This document shows, one piece after another, positions 1 through 12,742 of a stretch of 64,000 bases of DNA. The notes under the pieces were generated by a model, which ran no database searches, was not told the origin of the DNA, and saw only the letters and a program-made list of their open reading frames with translations. A program made the translations under genes and the position numbers. The stretch is from contig OW388291.1 of the NCBI GenBank assembly GCA_936450465.1, forward strand, positions 76,594,436-76,658,435. Direction: 5' to 3'. This DNA is from Gibbula magus (taxonomy: Eukaryota > Mollusca > Gastropoda > Trochida > Trochidae). Every line of letters begins with the position of its first letter. The stretch's first letter is position 1.

Positions 1-56
1 CAAGTCTAACATGTATCTCTGTCATGTTTGTGCAGAAAGACTGCACAGTGAATCTG

Positions 57-209
57 CAGGGGTGTGTATCGCTTAGAAACAGCGTTTAAAAGACATATAC
101 CCATATACTATAGACCCAACACTATTACTATATATAAAAGGAAATCTTTTTTTATATAGTAACTAATAGGGTTGGGTCTATCGCTGTTTCTAAGCGATAC
201 ACGCCCCTG
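57..209. mobile_element. hAT-type MITE (153 bp)
   Basis: The terminal inverted repeats are about 28 bp, start with CAGGGG and end with CCCCTG, and share the core GTATCGCTTAGAAACAGCG. The inner part is also self-complementary (TATAGACCCAAC against GTTGGGTCTA). The flanks are TGAATCTG (49-56) and TGAATCCA (210-217), an 8-bp target duplication matching at 6 of 8 positions. CAGGGG termini and 8-bp duplications are typical of hAT transposons. It has no coding capacity. Confidence 0.75.
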
Positions 210-287
210 TGAATCCATCGCCATTGGGCTTGATGCGGACCATTTGGTTCAGTATTTACAAAGGCGCTGTAGCACTGTGAACACATT

Positions 288-3008
288 AGTAGTATAGAAG
301 GGGGGAGCACATACTCCTTAACCGGATCCAAACCGGATCAGCGTTAATGTATGCAGCGTAGCTCATTAATAGGCTAATGTATGCATGACGTCACGGGTCA
401 GAAAGGTCGAGGAATCATTAGTCTATCCAATGCAAGGATGCTTTTGAACCTATCCATGAACATTAACGAGAACAATGGTCTTTTATAACACTACCCATCA
501 AGTAATGAAGACCAGTCGAACGAGTTTATAGTTTGGCGCAAAAAAACTATTTGTAGGTATGACGTGTCATGAGCCATCGCACCGTAGCGCGCCTGTATTT
601 ACCATATCGCCGAACAAATACATTTAAGCCCGTTCTGACCTACTGGACATGAATGGATTGTTTATTCTGTCAACAGAGGCGAGCTAAAAACCGAGACATT
701 ATAAGCGTCTATCAAAACACCGTAGTCTTAATGTGTTGACGCGTCTATCTCGTATTAGATACATGTTTTAGCATTAAATTCATTCGCTTACCCAGTTCAT
801 TCAGACATGACCAGCATTGCATTACATTCGTGTTTAAATTGTTACAGGTTTAACCTCGTTGATGCTACATATATTTTAGGTTTTAAATTCAGTTTAATAT
901 ATAAAGCAGTTCTTAACTTACTAAGCTTTAAATATTTCATTTGAGTTATATTCACACTGATGATATGTTAAAGACATAAGACCTCGATTTTGAGTCCAGG
1001 TCGTATTTTCTCCAAAATAAAAAAGACGGTATTCTTAAAATATAGCCGTGTTCTGTCACGTATGGCTTCACAGGTGAAAAGGCATAGGGAGTATCTATTG
1101 ATTGAATGTTTGCCCATATACAAAGGCCATGTCCTGACCTACTCCACAACAATGAAGTTTTAGTCTGTAAACATGTTTTCGGACGTAGATGTCGCCTTTA
1201 ACATGGCGATAAAATATAGGTCATTTCTTCTAACATAATATTCTCGTTCAGTAAATTCAATATAGAAAGAATCTCCCCATATGCTATGGTTTTATCACTG
1301 TAGATGTAGACTTGCTCAAGATAGTGAACGGAATTAAGTCAAGGGGATAATACAGGCTATATATTTTTATCAGTGAATATCCTTATCATAAGGTGTCATT
1401 GAGACATCATGAATTGTGTTGTGCTTTCATATATATCGTGTTTAACATTAGGAGTTTATGAAACGTTTGATTGGATGGAGCATAGATCATATACAAGTGT
1501 AGATAGTCTAGTAGTCTACTAACCGTCACGTAGCAATAAGAAATGTGATGCGGTTTAATAATAATAATAATATAGGTAGTTATTACTGATATAAGGTGGA
1601 ATGAAGGCTGTCTCGTCAAAAACCTATTTTATCATCATAGAACTCAAGCATGTTCAGACCGAGACAGAAAGGTGTATGTTTTTGACGGCTTAATAACACG
1701 CTGTTTTCATAGTAAAACATCCATATATGGGCATTATACTATAGGGGTCAGAGTTCGGGTGTATTACTCATTGATGTAAACATCTAGGTTCGAGCTACAT
1801 GTAACTGGCAAGGTCTAACAGGCAAGACCTACCTACGTTAAGCAAACAATGACCAGTGAAGCTTGATACTTGAGCTGTCAATCTACCCATTATGGTTCAC
1901 ATCCCCGTTATAACACTGTTATAAACACTGGCCCATTTCGCCCTCAATATATCGCTTTTCTTTCATGTAATAGGTGCATTCGACTTACACCTTGGTCTGT
2001 GCACTATAACGGGGCAGATTAGCCCTCTCCATACATATATGGAGGTGTTTTATTATCATTAGAAAAGGCCGGTCCTGTAATGTTACTGTGAGAATGTATA
2101 AGCCTTTTTTTTTAACAAATAAAACTCAGCACGCGCACTCTGTCCCTCTAGATCACAATGGGTGGTATACATTTAAGAGGAAAGCCTGCAACACCCCTCT
2201 GGTTTTGCATTCTGATGAAACCTGATTTCATGGGATGGATCTAGCAAACTAATCAAGATAAATGCATGACTTTCGATGTATCATAAAATCATAAAATCAA
2301 TATAATCGTGGTGTTATTCCAATACTTATGTACAATGTAATGTCTTATAATACTGTGATGTTTGGTATAAAAAGTGTGTCATTGCAAGGCGTTATGCAAT
2401 AACCAGGCTATTAATAGAAAGAGAAATCCCAAAGAGAAATGAATGGGCGCTTGATTCAAGTGAATAGTGATACAAGACTCATAAACAAGCATCGAAGCAG
2501 TTATCTCCCGTTTCTGTTTATTCTCAATGGGTTGGTTAAGAGATATCAACGTTTCTTAGTTCGGTTATATTATCCAAACGTTCCCTTCATGACTGTGTGT
2601 ATTGCTATGTGGTGGCGTGAATGATTGGATTATGAAAGTAATGACCCTGCTATCCCGCCGAACAAGTATAGGAACCTTATTGAATACAGAATATGTCCCG
2701 CTTCATCGATAGCACAGGGTTTGTGATTGACTGGATACGGCTGACGTGTATTGCCATGGCGACATGTCTAGTACTATCGTAGCATTGTATGTTTGTCTAG
2801 TTGAACGATGTTGATCACGTGACGTGATGGTTATCATCACCACCACCACCACTATCGCCGCCGCCTGGAGCTTTCATAACATCACGGCCGCCGTCGCCAC
2901 CACCGAGGACGAGGAGGATGGAGGAGGAGGAGGAGGAGGAGAGAGGAGGAGAGAGGAGGAGGGAGGAGGAGAGAGGAGGAGGAGGAGGAGGAGAGAGGAC
3001 GTCATCAC

Positions 3009-3039
<31 letters not shown>

Positions 3040-5732
3040 ATTGCCACCCTCAGTACAGTCCACTACGCCGCTGCCGCCGCCGCCCCCGCCGTTGTCACCC
3101 TCAGTGCAGTCCACTACGCCGCCGCCGGCGGCCGTGATGTTATGGAAGCTCCAGGCGGCGGCGATAGTGGTGGTGGTGGTGATGATAACCATCACGTCAC
3201 GTGATCAACATCGTTCAACTAGACAAACATACAATGCTACGATAGTACTAGACATGTCGCCATGGCAATACACGTCAGCCGTATCCAGTCAATCACAAAC
3301 CCTGTGCTATCGATGAAGCGGGACATATTCTGTATTCAATAAGGTTCCTATACTTGTTCGGCGGGATAGCAGGGTCATTACTTTCATAATCCAATCATTC
3401 ACGCCACCACATAGCAATACACACAGTCATGAAGGGAACGTTTGGATAATATAACCGAACTAAGAAACGTTGATATCTCTTAACCAACCCATTGAGAATA
3501 AACAGAAACGGGAGATAACTGCTTCGATGCTTGTTTATGAGTCTTGTATCACTATTCACTTGAATCAAGCGCCCATTCATTTCTCTTTGGGATTTCTCTT
3601 TCTATTAATAGCCTGGTTATTGCATAACGCCTTGCAATGACACACTTTTTATACCAAACATCACAGTATTATAAGACATTACATTGTACATAAGTATTGG
3701 AATAACACCACGATTATATTGATTTTATGATTTTATGATACATCGAAAGTCATGCATTTATCTTGATTAGTTTGCTAGATCCATCCCATGAAATCAGGTT
3801 TCATCAGAATGCAAAACCAGAGGGGTGTTGCAGGCTTTCCTCTTAAATGTATACCACCCATTGTGATCTAGAGGGACAGAGTGCGCGTGCTGAGTTTTAT
3901 TTGTTAAAAAAAAAAGGCTTATACATTCTCACAGTAACATTACAGGACCGGCCTTTTCTAATGATAATAAAACACCTCCATATATGTATGGAGAGGGCTA
4001 ATCTGCCCCGTTATAGTGCACAGACCAAGGTGTAAGTCGAATGCACCTATTACATGAAAGAAAAGCGATATATTGAGGGCGAAATGGGCCAGTGTTTATA
4101 ACAGTGTTATAACGGGGATGTGAACCATAATGGGTAGATTGACAGCTCAAGTATCAAGCTTCACTGGTCATTGTTTGCTTAACGTAGGTAGGTCTTGCCT
4201 GTTAGACCTTGCCAGTTACATGTAGCTCGAACCTAGATGTTTACATCAATGAGTAATACACCCGAACTCTGACCCCTATAGTATAATGCCCATATATGGA
4301 TGTTTTACTATGAAAACAGCGTGTTATTAAGCCGTCAAAAACATACACCTTTCTGTCTCGGTCTGAACATGCTTGAGTTCTATGATGATAAAATAGGTTT
4401 TTGACGAGACAGCCTTCATTCCACCTTATATCAGTAATAACTACCTATATTATTATTATTATTAAACCGCATCACATTTCTTATTGCTACGTGACGGTTA
4501 GTAGACTACTAGACTATCTACACTTGTATATGATCTATGCTCCATCCAATCAAACGTTTCATAAACTCCTAATGTTAAACACGATATATATGAAAGCACA
4601 ACACAATTCATGATGTCTCAATGACACCTTATGATAAGGATATTCACTGATAAAAATATATAGCCTGTATTATCCCCTTGACTTAATTCCGTTCACTATC
4701 TTGAGCAAGTCTACATCTACAGTGATAAAACCATAGCATATGGGGAGATTCTTTCTATATTGAATTTACTGAACGAGAATATTATGTTAGAAGAAATGAC
4801 CTATATTTTATCGCCATGTTAAAGGCGACATCTACGTCCGAAAACATGTTTACAGACTAAAACTTCATTGTTGTGGAGTAGGTCAGGACATGGCCTTTGT
4901 ATATGGGCAAACATTCAATCAATAGATACTCCCTATGCCTTTTCACCTGTGAAGCCATACGTGACAGAACACGGCTATATTTTAAGAATACCGTCTTTTT
5001 TATTTTGGAGAAAATACGACCTGGACTCAAAATCGAGGTCTTATGTCTTTAACATATCATCAGTGTGAATATAACTCAAATGAAATATTTAAAGCTTAGT
5101 AAGTTAAGAACTGCTTTATATATTAAACTGAATTTAAAACCTAAAATATATGTAGCATCAACGAGGTTAAACCTGTAACAATTTAAACACGAATGTAATG
5201 CAATGCTGGTCATGTCTGAATGAACTGGGTAAGCGAATGAATGTAATGCTAAAACATGTATCTAATACGAGATAGACGCGTCAACACATTAAGACTACGG
5301 TGTTTTGATAGACGCTTATAATGTCTCGGTTTTTAGCTCGCCTCTGTTGACAGAATAAACAATCCATTCATGTCCAGTAGGTCAGAACGGGCTTAAATGT
5401 ATTTGTTCGGCGATATGGTAAATACAGGCGCGCTACGGTGCGATGGCTCATGACACGTCATACCTACAAATAGTTTTTTTGCGCCAAACTATAAACTCGT
5501 TCGACTGGTCTTCATTACTTGATGGGTAGTGTTATAAAAGACCATTGTTCTCGTTAATGTTCATGGATAGGTTCAAAAGCATCCTTGCATTGGATAGACT
5601 AATGATTCCTCGACCTTTCTGACCCGTGACGTCATGCATACATTAGCCTATTAATGAGCTACGCTGCATACATTAACGCTGATCCGGTTTGGATCCGGTT
5701 AAGGAGTATGTGCTCCCCCCTTCTATACTACT
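288..5732. repeat. Giant near-perfect palindrome (2 x 2.6 kb arms)
   Basis: The left arm (288-2893) is the reverse complement of the right arm (3126-5732). Paired positions sum to 6020 in the outer part and 6019 in the inner part. The one-base shift comes from a homopolymer of 9 T at about 2105 against 10 A at about 3907. Only isolated substitutions were seen (for example near 772/5248, and one in the inner arm at about 2875/3144). ORFs of 61, 66 and 70 aa occur in identical pairs, one per arm, and resemble no known protein. Each arm carries a fragment of the SINE-like repeat seen at 36.1 kb (about 2185-2225), so the arm is ordinary genomic sequence rather than a coding transposon. No clear target duplication flanks it. 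It could be a foldback element, a recent inverted duplication or an assembly artefact. Confidence 0.9.
2894..3125. repeat. Palindrome spacer: GGA-rich and CCG-rich low complexity
   Basis: This is the asymmetric centre of the palindrome. It has a purine tract of GGA/GAGAGGA units (about 2916-3000), then a CCG-repeat tract (about 3010-3050), then two copies of a unit containing ACCCTCAG, CAGTCCACTACGCCG. It is strikingly GC-rich beside AT-rich arms. The long open frames here on both strands are poly-Glu, poly-Pro or poly-Gly readings of simple repeats and are not genes. Confidence 0.85.
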
Positions 5733-6315
5733 GACCGCTCAAAGGGAGATGGACTCGCAAGGTTTAACAAAACCATGTACATTCGTTTTAAAACTGATTT
5801 TATTGATTCAGGAGTATGATTTAGCCATTGGTAACATTCATTAATCCTTTGGTGAGAGCAAAACTTATTTCAGCAATTGAGATATTTTCTTTGTACGAAG
5901 CTCCAGAAGGGACATGGTTTGAAAAAATAATGTTGTCGTACGTACGTTATATATTATCACGTACGTACGTAATACCATATTACGTACGTACGTGATAACT
6001 ATTACGTACGTACATAATATTAGTAAGAAACTTGGAAACCACTATTGCAAGTCAACGAGTAAGTGTCAACTGGTCTCTGTCTTGGATCCAGAAAGCGATT
6101 TGTTCAGTTCAGTATATAAATAAGACATATTAAAGAAATATATATACATTTTTAAATAAATAATGATAAGAAATTATAGTATGTGTTCCATCTAAATATG
6201 TGAGCTTTTACCTTGTTAAGTACATGAGTCAAACCTATTTTGTATCTGATGTATTCATTGTTAAGTGTCCGTTAACATGGTATATATTTGTCAGTATCTT
6301 CCTCCAAATAAACAA

Positions 6316-6560
6316 TATTCTATCGGGGCATTTTGTGGAAACGAAATTCAAGGGGACACTCCTGTTTACGTATGTTGTTAATACACGATGATGATCCTGT
6401 TGAATCACATTTGTAACATTTTGATGACTTTATATTTAACAGTCTGATTAAATCTAGCACACGTTTATTAAAAGATATAACGAGAAGTAAAGTCATCGGC
6501 GTTATGAGTGTGGAAACCTTATTTTCGTCTAAATATGACATTATTAATCGTCTAATGATG
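6316..6560 (+). repeat. Diverged relative of the TTAA-flanked MITE
   Basis: The stretch with TCTATCGGGGCATTTT, then GTGGAAACGAAATT, then a gap and GTCATCGGCG resembles the MITE at 22585-22993 (same order: TCTATCGGGG, CGTGGAAACGAAATT, TTCATCGGCGCTGCG). The outermost terminal bases are not conserved here, so this copy is old or truncated. Confidence 0.5.
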
Positions 6561-6694
6561 TATTTGTGGTTATTCCATTAATATATATGTTTTATTGATA
6601 AAAACCCCTTTATAAATCATTTATATCGTGTACACAGTAACATTGTTCTACTTGGGATCACATATCGATCTGCAATAGTAAACATTCTCGTACT

Positions 6695-6800
6695 TATCAT
6701 GTCACGGTGGCCGAATGGGTAAACTGTTGGTACACTCAGTGCTGGCGATTGATGCCTAACTCTATGGATGTGGGTTCGAATATCGCAAGATACTCATCCT
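6695..6800 (+). mobile_element. tRNA-derived SINE head
   Basis: It shows a pol III type 2 promoter: a box-A-like TGGCCGAATGGG near 6708, and about 60 bp later a box-B-like GGTTCGAAT near 6773. The same head recurs on the minus strand at 61.9 kb, including the shared GTTGGTACA and TGCTGGCGAT segments. It is not a tRNA gene: no aminoacyl stem closes, and the homology runs on past the tRNA-like part. Confidence 0.6.
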
Positions 6801-8499
6801 AAAATAGTACAAGAAGGTGTACTGTTGTAGATATGTTATCAAACAGAGATACACCAAAACAATACATTATCTTGCAGATAAAGGAACAAAAACAGCAAAC
6901 GGACAGTAACATGGATATTCAAACATGGGTTGAACTTTCGATCTCTGTGTAGTGCTCTTCGAAATAAACTACCGGGCAAAAGAAAGGACTCACCTAAGTT
7001 TGTTTCTATTAATTCAATATTTAAAAGAGATCAGATGTATTTGACTATGGCACGATACAATAATACTTATCTGCAGTAGTTTGGATGACTTTGTTGGTGA
7101 CTGTGGTTAATTTTTAGTTCAAATATCTTTTTGTAATGAAGACAGGGTTAAGAATTAAATTTACACCAACATGACCCCTACCCTGTTTAAAATGTTGTAA
7201 ATGTGTGCAGAATCAGGCACATTTATTTATTTTCACATAGGATATGTCTTATATGTCGGTGAACAATTGTGTATCATCAAAAATAATTTAAAAACAAAAT
7301 TAGATTTAAAATTTCATTTTTTTTTAAAAATTAAAAAAACATGTAGAAGTATTCTTTGACTGCTAACTAAACACCTGTACTTATCAGTTTTGGATTATGA
7401 CATCGAAAATATATATTTGCAATTGAAAATCATACATATGATAAAATCAACTGAGGTGAGTCCTTTCTTTTGCCCGGTAGTTTAATTAAATATTTTTTTG
7501 AAGAAAGGGGATTTGGATAAATTTGATAAATCAAACTCTTATCATTTTACCCTGTTGTTGGGACGAATACTAGTGGACAACTACATTTCATTGTGGAAAT
7601 CAAACTTGAATCACCTTTCCCCGCTGTCAAAAAGAGTATAAATCAAGGTTTAAATTTAAGGACTATATCAAAAAGTAAAATCAGTGCACATGAAAGAGTT
7701 GATCAACTTTACGCCGAAATTCGAGGATAAATAGGCAAATCCAAAGTGTTAATCCAATCTTGTAAATAAATGTAAAGCATGTCAGGTGGCATACATTGAT
7801 TTACATTTATATACATGTATACAAACATATATTTCATTATTTGTTTGATCATTAAAGAACTACGTATTGAGTGTTACAGATAGCAGGTGTGTCCAGCAGG
7901 GATGTGCACTGGAATAGTATACAGCAGACGCCTCCTTCACAAACACGTTTCATGTAATTATTTGCTTTATGTATAGTCAATTTGGGATTATATTATTTAG
8001 CTCTTTGCACGACCAGGGTATTTTAATCTGTAACACTTCCTAATATCCTGAAAGCATAAGAAGGGAAAAGCCCGAAAAAGCTAAAAGTAACCAGCCACCG
8101 AAATGACTCCAAATCGAGCAATCCCAAGATGAGAAGGCCGATGAAGACGATCATTCACTTTAAATCACGATATTTCATTGGTTCAAGTTAAATGCCGTAC
8201 GTAGCGAAAAGTAACCAGCTGTAAGCTTTACGAGCATTTTCCTTCGTATACACACTCGGGGTATTCAGAAGTCGTACAGGTCAAAATAACCTTAGGACGC
8301 AGGGTTATTATTCAGTAGTTCCTAAATAAACTAGATGAGCTCCGAAACTGTGGGTCTCGCCTTTCCCTGTTCCGCCTTCTCCTCAGTATAAATAAAAATT
8401 GTTCATTATTCAAGTTATTCTAACAAGTTGAATCATCATTGGGGTCACTTTTCACAAGTTTGTTCTTAAAACCTAGTTCTGATTTCAATATTGGATCAA

Positions 8500-9780
8500 A
8501 GGATTAACATGGCCTTAACCAATATCTCATGACCTTGACCATTGACCTTCAATGTCACACCATCAATGATTACTTTTCATTTTGTACAACAATCATGCAA
8601 TGACTCAAAGTGTTCATTGTTAACATAAGGCATATTCACAACAGCATGCTTAAGTTATGACAGATTTTAGCGAAAACGTTTTTAAATCTTGGTCTTTCTT
8701 CATAGTTGATATATACCAAATAAGGGCCTGACAGCACAAACATGTTTGAAGTTATCGTGTTTACAAGGATTGTTGTAGTGATTTAAGAACTAATGACCTT
8801 GACCTATGACCTTGAATGTGAACATGTAAAAATCATTCACCAGATTTATTAGAAAGAAGCTATGTATCATCCTCGATAATCCAGCGCTATTGTTCCGATA
8901 AATCTACACACAAGCGCGCTTGTGTGTAGATTTATCGGAAAATTAGCGCTGGATTATCGAGGATGGCTATGTATATGCGGTGTTAATACCTTTGATCTTC
9001 AAGGTCACACAGTAAATGATCACTTTTCATTGTTAATAACAATCATGTAATGATTCAAAGTGTTAATAGTTAAAATAAGGCATGTTCGCACCTGCATGCT
9101 TAAGTTGTGATCTCGTTGTGACCTTGACCTTGAACAGATTTTAGTGAAAACCTTTTTCTCCATAGTTGATATATACCAAGTACGGGCCTGATAGCACAGA
9201 AGTTGTTGAAGTAATCGTGTTTACAAGGATTTTTGTTGTGATTTAAGAACTCATGACCTTGACCTTTGACCTTGAATGTGAGCATGTCAACATAATTCCC
9301 CAGGTGTACAAGAAAGAAGCTATATATATGAGGTGTTGATACCTTCATGGAAAAAAGTTATTTAGTGACCCTATCACGTGATTTTGCCCTTTAAAATTCA
9401 AGGTCACACAATCAGGGATCACTTTTCATTGTGTATCACAATCATTTAATGATTCAAAGTGTTAAAAATTGAAAGAAGACATTTTCGCAAAAAGCATACT
9501 TAAGTTGTGACCTCGCTTTGACCATGACCTTTGACGCATGTTAGCGAAAACCTTTTCAAATCTTTGCCTTTCTCCATAGTTGATATACCCCCAAAAAGAT
9601 TCTGATAGCACAAATATTTTTCAAGTTATCGTGTTTACAAGGATTTTTTTAGTAATTTCAGAACTCGTGACCTTGACCTTTGACCTTGAATGTGAACTTG
9701 TCAAAACAATTCCCCAGGGGCATAAGTAAGAAGTTATGTATATGAGTACTCAAAACCTTCTAGGAAAAAAGTTATAGCGA
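8500..9780. repeat. Long tandem repeat with TGACCTTGACC blocks
   Basis: There are about three copies of a unit of roughly 0.4 kb. Each contains a GACCTTGACCTTTGACCTTG block (near 8795, 9255 and 9669), an ATCATGTAATGATTCAAAGTG block, and a CTCCATAGTTGATATA block. The first copy is interrupted by the hairpin MITE at 8868-8965. The unit does not code for protein. On the minus strand each block reads as repeated TCAAGGTCA, the half-site of several orphan nuclear receptors, but its abundance in a repeat argues against a specific regulatory role. Confidence 0.7.
8868..8965. mobile_element. Mutator-type hairpin MITE (98 bp)
   Basis: This is an almost fully self-complementary element that starts CATCCTCGATAATCCAGCGC and ends with the complement. 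It is flanked by exact 9-bp copies of GCTATGTAT (8859-8867 and 8966-8974). The neighbouring tandem copy shows the uninterrupted target (AAGAAGCTATATATATG). A 9-bp duplication is diagnostic of Mutator-like elements. The CATCCTCG terminus matches the larger element at 21839. Confidence 0.8.
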
Positions 9781-10284
9781 ATACAAAACGCGCCGGCGGC
9801 GGGCGACGGAAACTGCACAAAAACTTATAGCAGTTCCGACTAAGTCCTCAGCTGCTAATATAAGACCAAATAAGACTTGACATGCTGTTTTTATATTGCT
9901 GGAACTGATCGACCAAGTTATTTCATGTTGAATCGAATAAAAGGAAATGATGTCTACGTTATATAGATATATAGCTGTATAGAATCCTCCATTCTATAGA
10001 AATGCGCCAGTGATTAGAAGCATGCCATTTGATTTCAAACGTTATTCAATATTTGTTGATAATTGTTCTTTATTTAGGAAATGTCTATCACACTCGATGA
10101 GATAAACATGGTATTAGTCAAGAACAGACAAATCTATATCCTCTATTAACTACTTACGTACGTGATATTTTACTGCGTACGTACGTGATATTTTACTACG
10201 TACGTACGTACGTAATATTATCACGTACGTACGTAATGATATCACGTACGTTCGTACAAAATATTTTTTTCAGCCATGTCCCTT

Positions 10285-10617
10285 GCAGATTTGGTCCGAG
10301 AAACCGGGATCTGGCTGTATTACCATGATTAAATGTATACAACTGTACATATTTCGTAAGCTAGTAGGATGCGTATTGTATGTTTCCCACACTTTTTCAG
10401 AATTAGTTTTATCATCAAAAACGATATACAGCTGGCGTATTCATGCATGACTCAATTTCCGAAAATATAATGAATATTAATATATATGTATTTATACAAC
10501 GGAGTTGGCATAAGCTAGACAGCTTGTTCATCAATCCCAAAGCATCAGCGTGAATAAAAATACATCTAAATCATAACTCATTACTTAGAAAGATCAAGGA
10601 AAGAGTCGTTGGCTCTG
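10285..10617. other. No recognisable gene
   Basis: AT-rich unique-looking sequence with no open frame resembling a protein and no clear repeat boundary. Confidence 0.5.
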
Positions 10618-11731
10618 TAGCTCATCAGATTTGAATTATTCATTACCCGATTTGATTCATTTTCTCTACGACAGACTAAATAAAGCACTGCCCATCTGGT
10701 CTCTGTTATGTGTTGGACATTCACAAAATTTTAAAATGTGCATTGGTCAAATTATACCGACACAAGATGAAATTATTCTAGACATTTGCATTCTAAGGAA
10801 AAAGTAATAAGTAGATTTTACGGTATGACCTCAGTTATTTTTTCTTTATTGGAACGCGCACACGTCATCTCAAGGGACTGCCTCTCACAAGAGCACAGAA
10901 GTTCTAGAGTAGTAGTACCAGCCCCTACTCTCTACAACTGTATCCCGACAGTCTGCTCATCTACTTGTCTTTCTTTGTGCAAATATCATGTAATTTGGGA
11001 TGCATTTGAAGCACGAAAACCTACTTTATCATTTCGCATCGTTGTTTAATAAGAAGACAGTTGAATATACCATAAATTAATCTAATTTTATTTCTCATAG
11101 TAGACAGTAATAGTTTTGGCAGTTCGTTGAAATGACAAAGGGTCAAATATTCCAAAACTATGTATTTGTTCCTATTAAATCGATATTGAAGATTTTAATT
11201 AGAAAATTAATTAAATTTGCATTTCGTTATGCCAAAGAACTTGAACCACTGACGTAACGGCCACATGATACATTTGAGTATTGTATACGTTGATATTGAT
11301 TTATCATTGTACCTTACGCAATTATATTGACGTTCAATAAAAGCCAATTAATATGAATTTTGCACTAAGACACACAAGGTATATACATACTTTCGGGATG
11401 CAACTGTGGTCACCCTGAAACGATCCTTCTACACCAGTCAAGGGGTTTAAGTGTGAACATCCTGTCATGCAATGCCCATTTGTGTGAAGACCAAACGAAC
11501 AAACATTAGTCATGTCTCAATGTAACAAAGATATTGTTCTGAAAATTTTAGGGAGGGGTTGCTGTGGGGTGCGGTTGGTGTAAGGACCAAATGTGTAATC
11601 GTGATCCTAACACAGTATCAACTTTGGGGATGCTCTGGTTCTTGAGGAGGAGGCAAACATGTGAACAGGTTAGGACAAGGGAGGATTGCCCATGCTATAA
11701 ATACATTTGGAATTGCAGGCCTGATGAGCTA
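10618..11731. mobile_element. Putative element with TAGCTCATCAG ends
   Basis: It begins TAGCTCATCA (10618-10627) and ends with the complement CTGATGAGCTA (11721-11731). The same pair of ends bounds the larger repeat at about 32.76-34.81 kb, where the interior is tandemly repeated. No transposase frame is present. An 87-aa frame at 10786 on the plus strand resembles nothing known. The boundaries rest only on these short inverted ends. Confidence 0.4.
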
Positions 11732-12742
11732 AAAACAAAATAAATGTCAAAGAACAAAACTATTTCAAATAAGTGAAATAAACACTTTATTATATTATGA
11801 AACAGTTTCATAATCGTTATTGTTGAATTCGATTTTTACTGTAACATAACTTTATTCCGACTTAATTACAACTCTATGTCTTATCATCTCTGTCACTAAC
11901 AAAACAAAACATAACGGACAATGACATTTGGTCAAACAAGCATAAATGTAAGATTAATATGAAGAGGTAACACCAAATACTCTGAGGTTTCCATTACCTT
12001 TAATACTTACATGTATTCTACTTTGGTAAGGCAAGCAATCAACTGAACAAAACGGTTTGTACAGTAACTAATCATACAGACATTTACAAAGACGGGAACA
12101 TTTATGTTTTAAAACATACAATAATTACTTTAAAAGATACAAATAAACTTTAAAAATTGAGACAGTTTGAATATTAAACAATTTATATTGACTATTGGTG
12201 CATTTCAAAATTTCATATTTCGAACTCAAATCGTAATACACTGTATACGTAGTTGCTTATTGCAGTTTAAATGCCGCGAATGTCTCCTCATATCTGTTTT
12301 ACAATTTCATGTACATTACCTATAAGTCATGGTAAATATTTCCAAAGGAAAAGGGAAAATGATGAAATGTGTTTTACAGATATACGACATAGTTTTATAA
12401 ACAAAAACAAGAACCAATAAAACAATAACATTAATTTGTGTACATCGTACATTGAAGAAGTTAAGATGCAAAACATTCTAGAAATGAAAAAAAGTTTGAG
12501 ACAAAAAGATTTATGAATCTTTTTCAAGATAAAAACACTAATAAATACCATGTTAATGTTGAGCACAAGTATTTTACCCAAAAATGGTTTTGAAAGGAAC
12601 CATACATATTTGCCAAAATACACTATAATTGTAGATTGAGTGGTTTGTTGCATTGAAGAACCAAAATACGTTCGGTGTTAACAATTTATACAGAATATAT
12701 CTGATTCCAATGTCATTTTCACAACTCTGGCAGTTCAGTTGT
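11732..12742. other. Region 3' of WARS1 copy A; probable 3' UTR and AT-rich spacer
   Basis: Very AT-rich and non-coding. Minus-strand AATAAA signals occur (TTTATT on plus near 11786 and 11852) and could serve the WARS1 copy A transcript, but the real polyadenylation site cannot be chosen from sequence. The frames around 12327-12760 are low-complexity and in part antisense to the 3' UTR. Confidence 0.35.

Larger units (their letters stand above)
5907..10284. mobile_element. Putative 4.4-kb non-autonomous element with ACGT-rich ends
   Basis: The left end starts AAGGGACATGG (5907-5917) and the right end is its complement CCATGTCCCTT (10274-10284). Inside each end lie several CGTACGTACG blocks separated by TAATATTATCA-like spacers (about 5934-6013 and 10156-10257), themselves in inverted orientation. 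No transposase frame was found between them. The interior holds a SINE, a relative of the TTAA MITE and a tandem array. No convincing target duplication was found, so the boundaries and the single-element reading are inference. Confidence 0.4.

Noticed and set aside
2815..3316. Poly-Glu, poly-Pro and poly-Gly frames of 126-132 aa in the palindrome centre
   Set aside because: Translations of GGA and CCG simple repeats, open on both strands at once.
952..5068. Identical pairs of 61-70-aa frames in the two palindrome arms (for example 952-1152 and 4868-5068) as duplicated small genes
   Set aside because: Identity follows from the palindrome itself. The frames are short, resemble no protein and have no splice or promoter support.
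6695..6800. tRNA gene
   Set aside because: Box A and box B are present but the stems do not close, and the homology to the 61.9-kb copy extends outside the tRNA-like part; it is a SINE.
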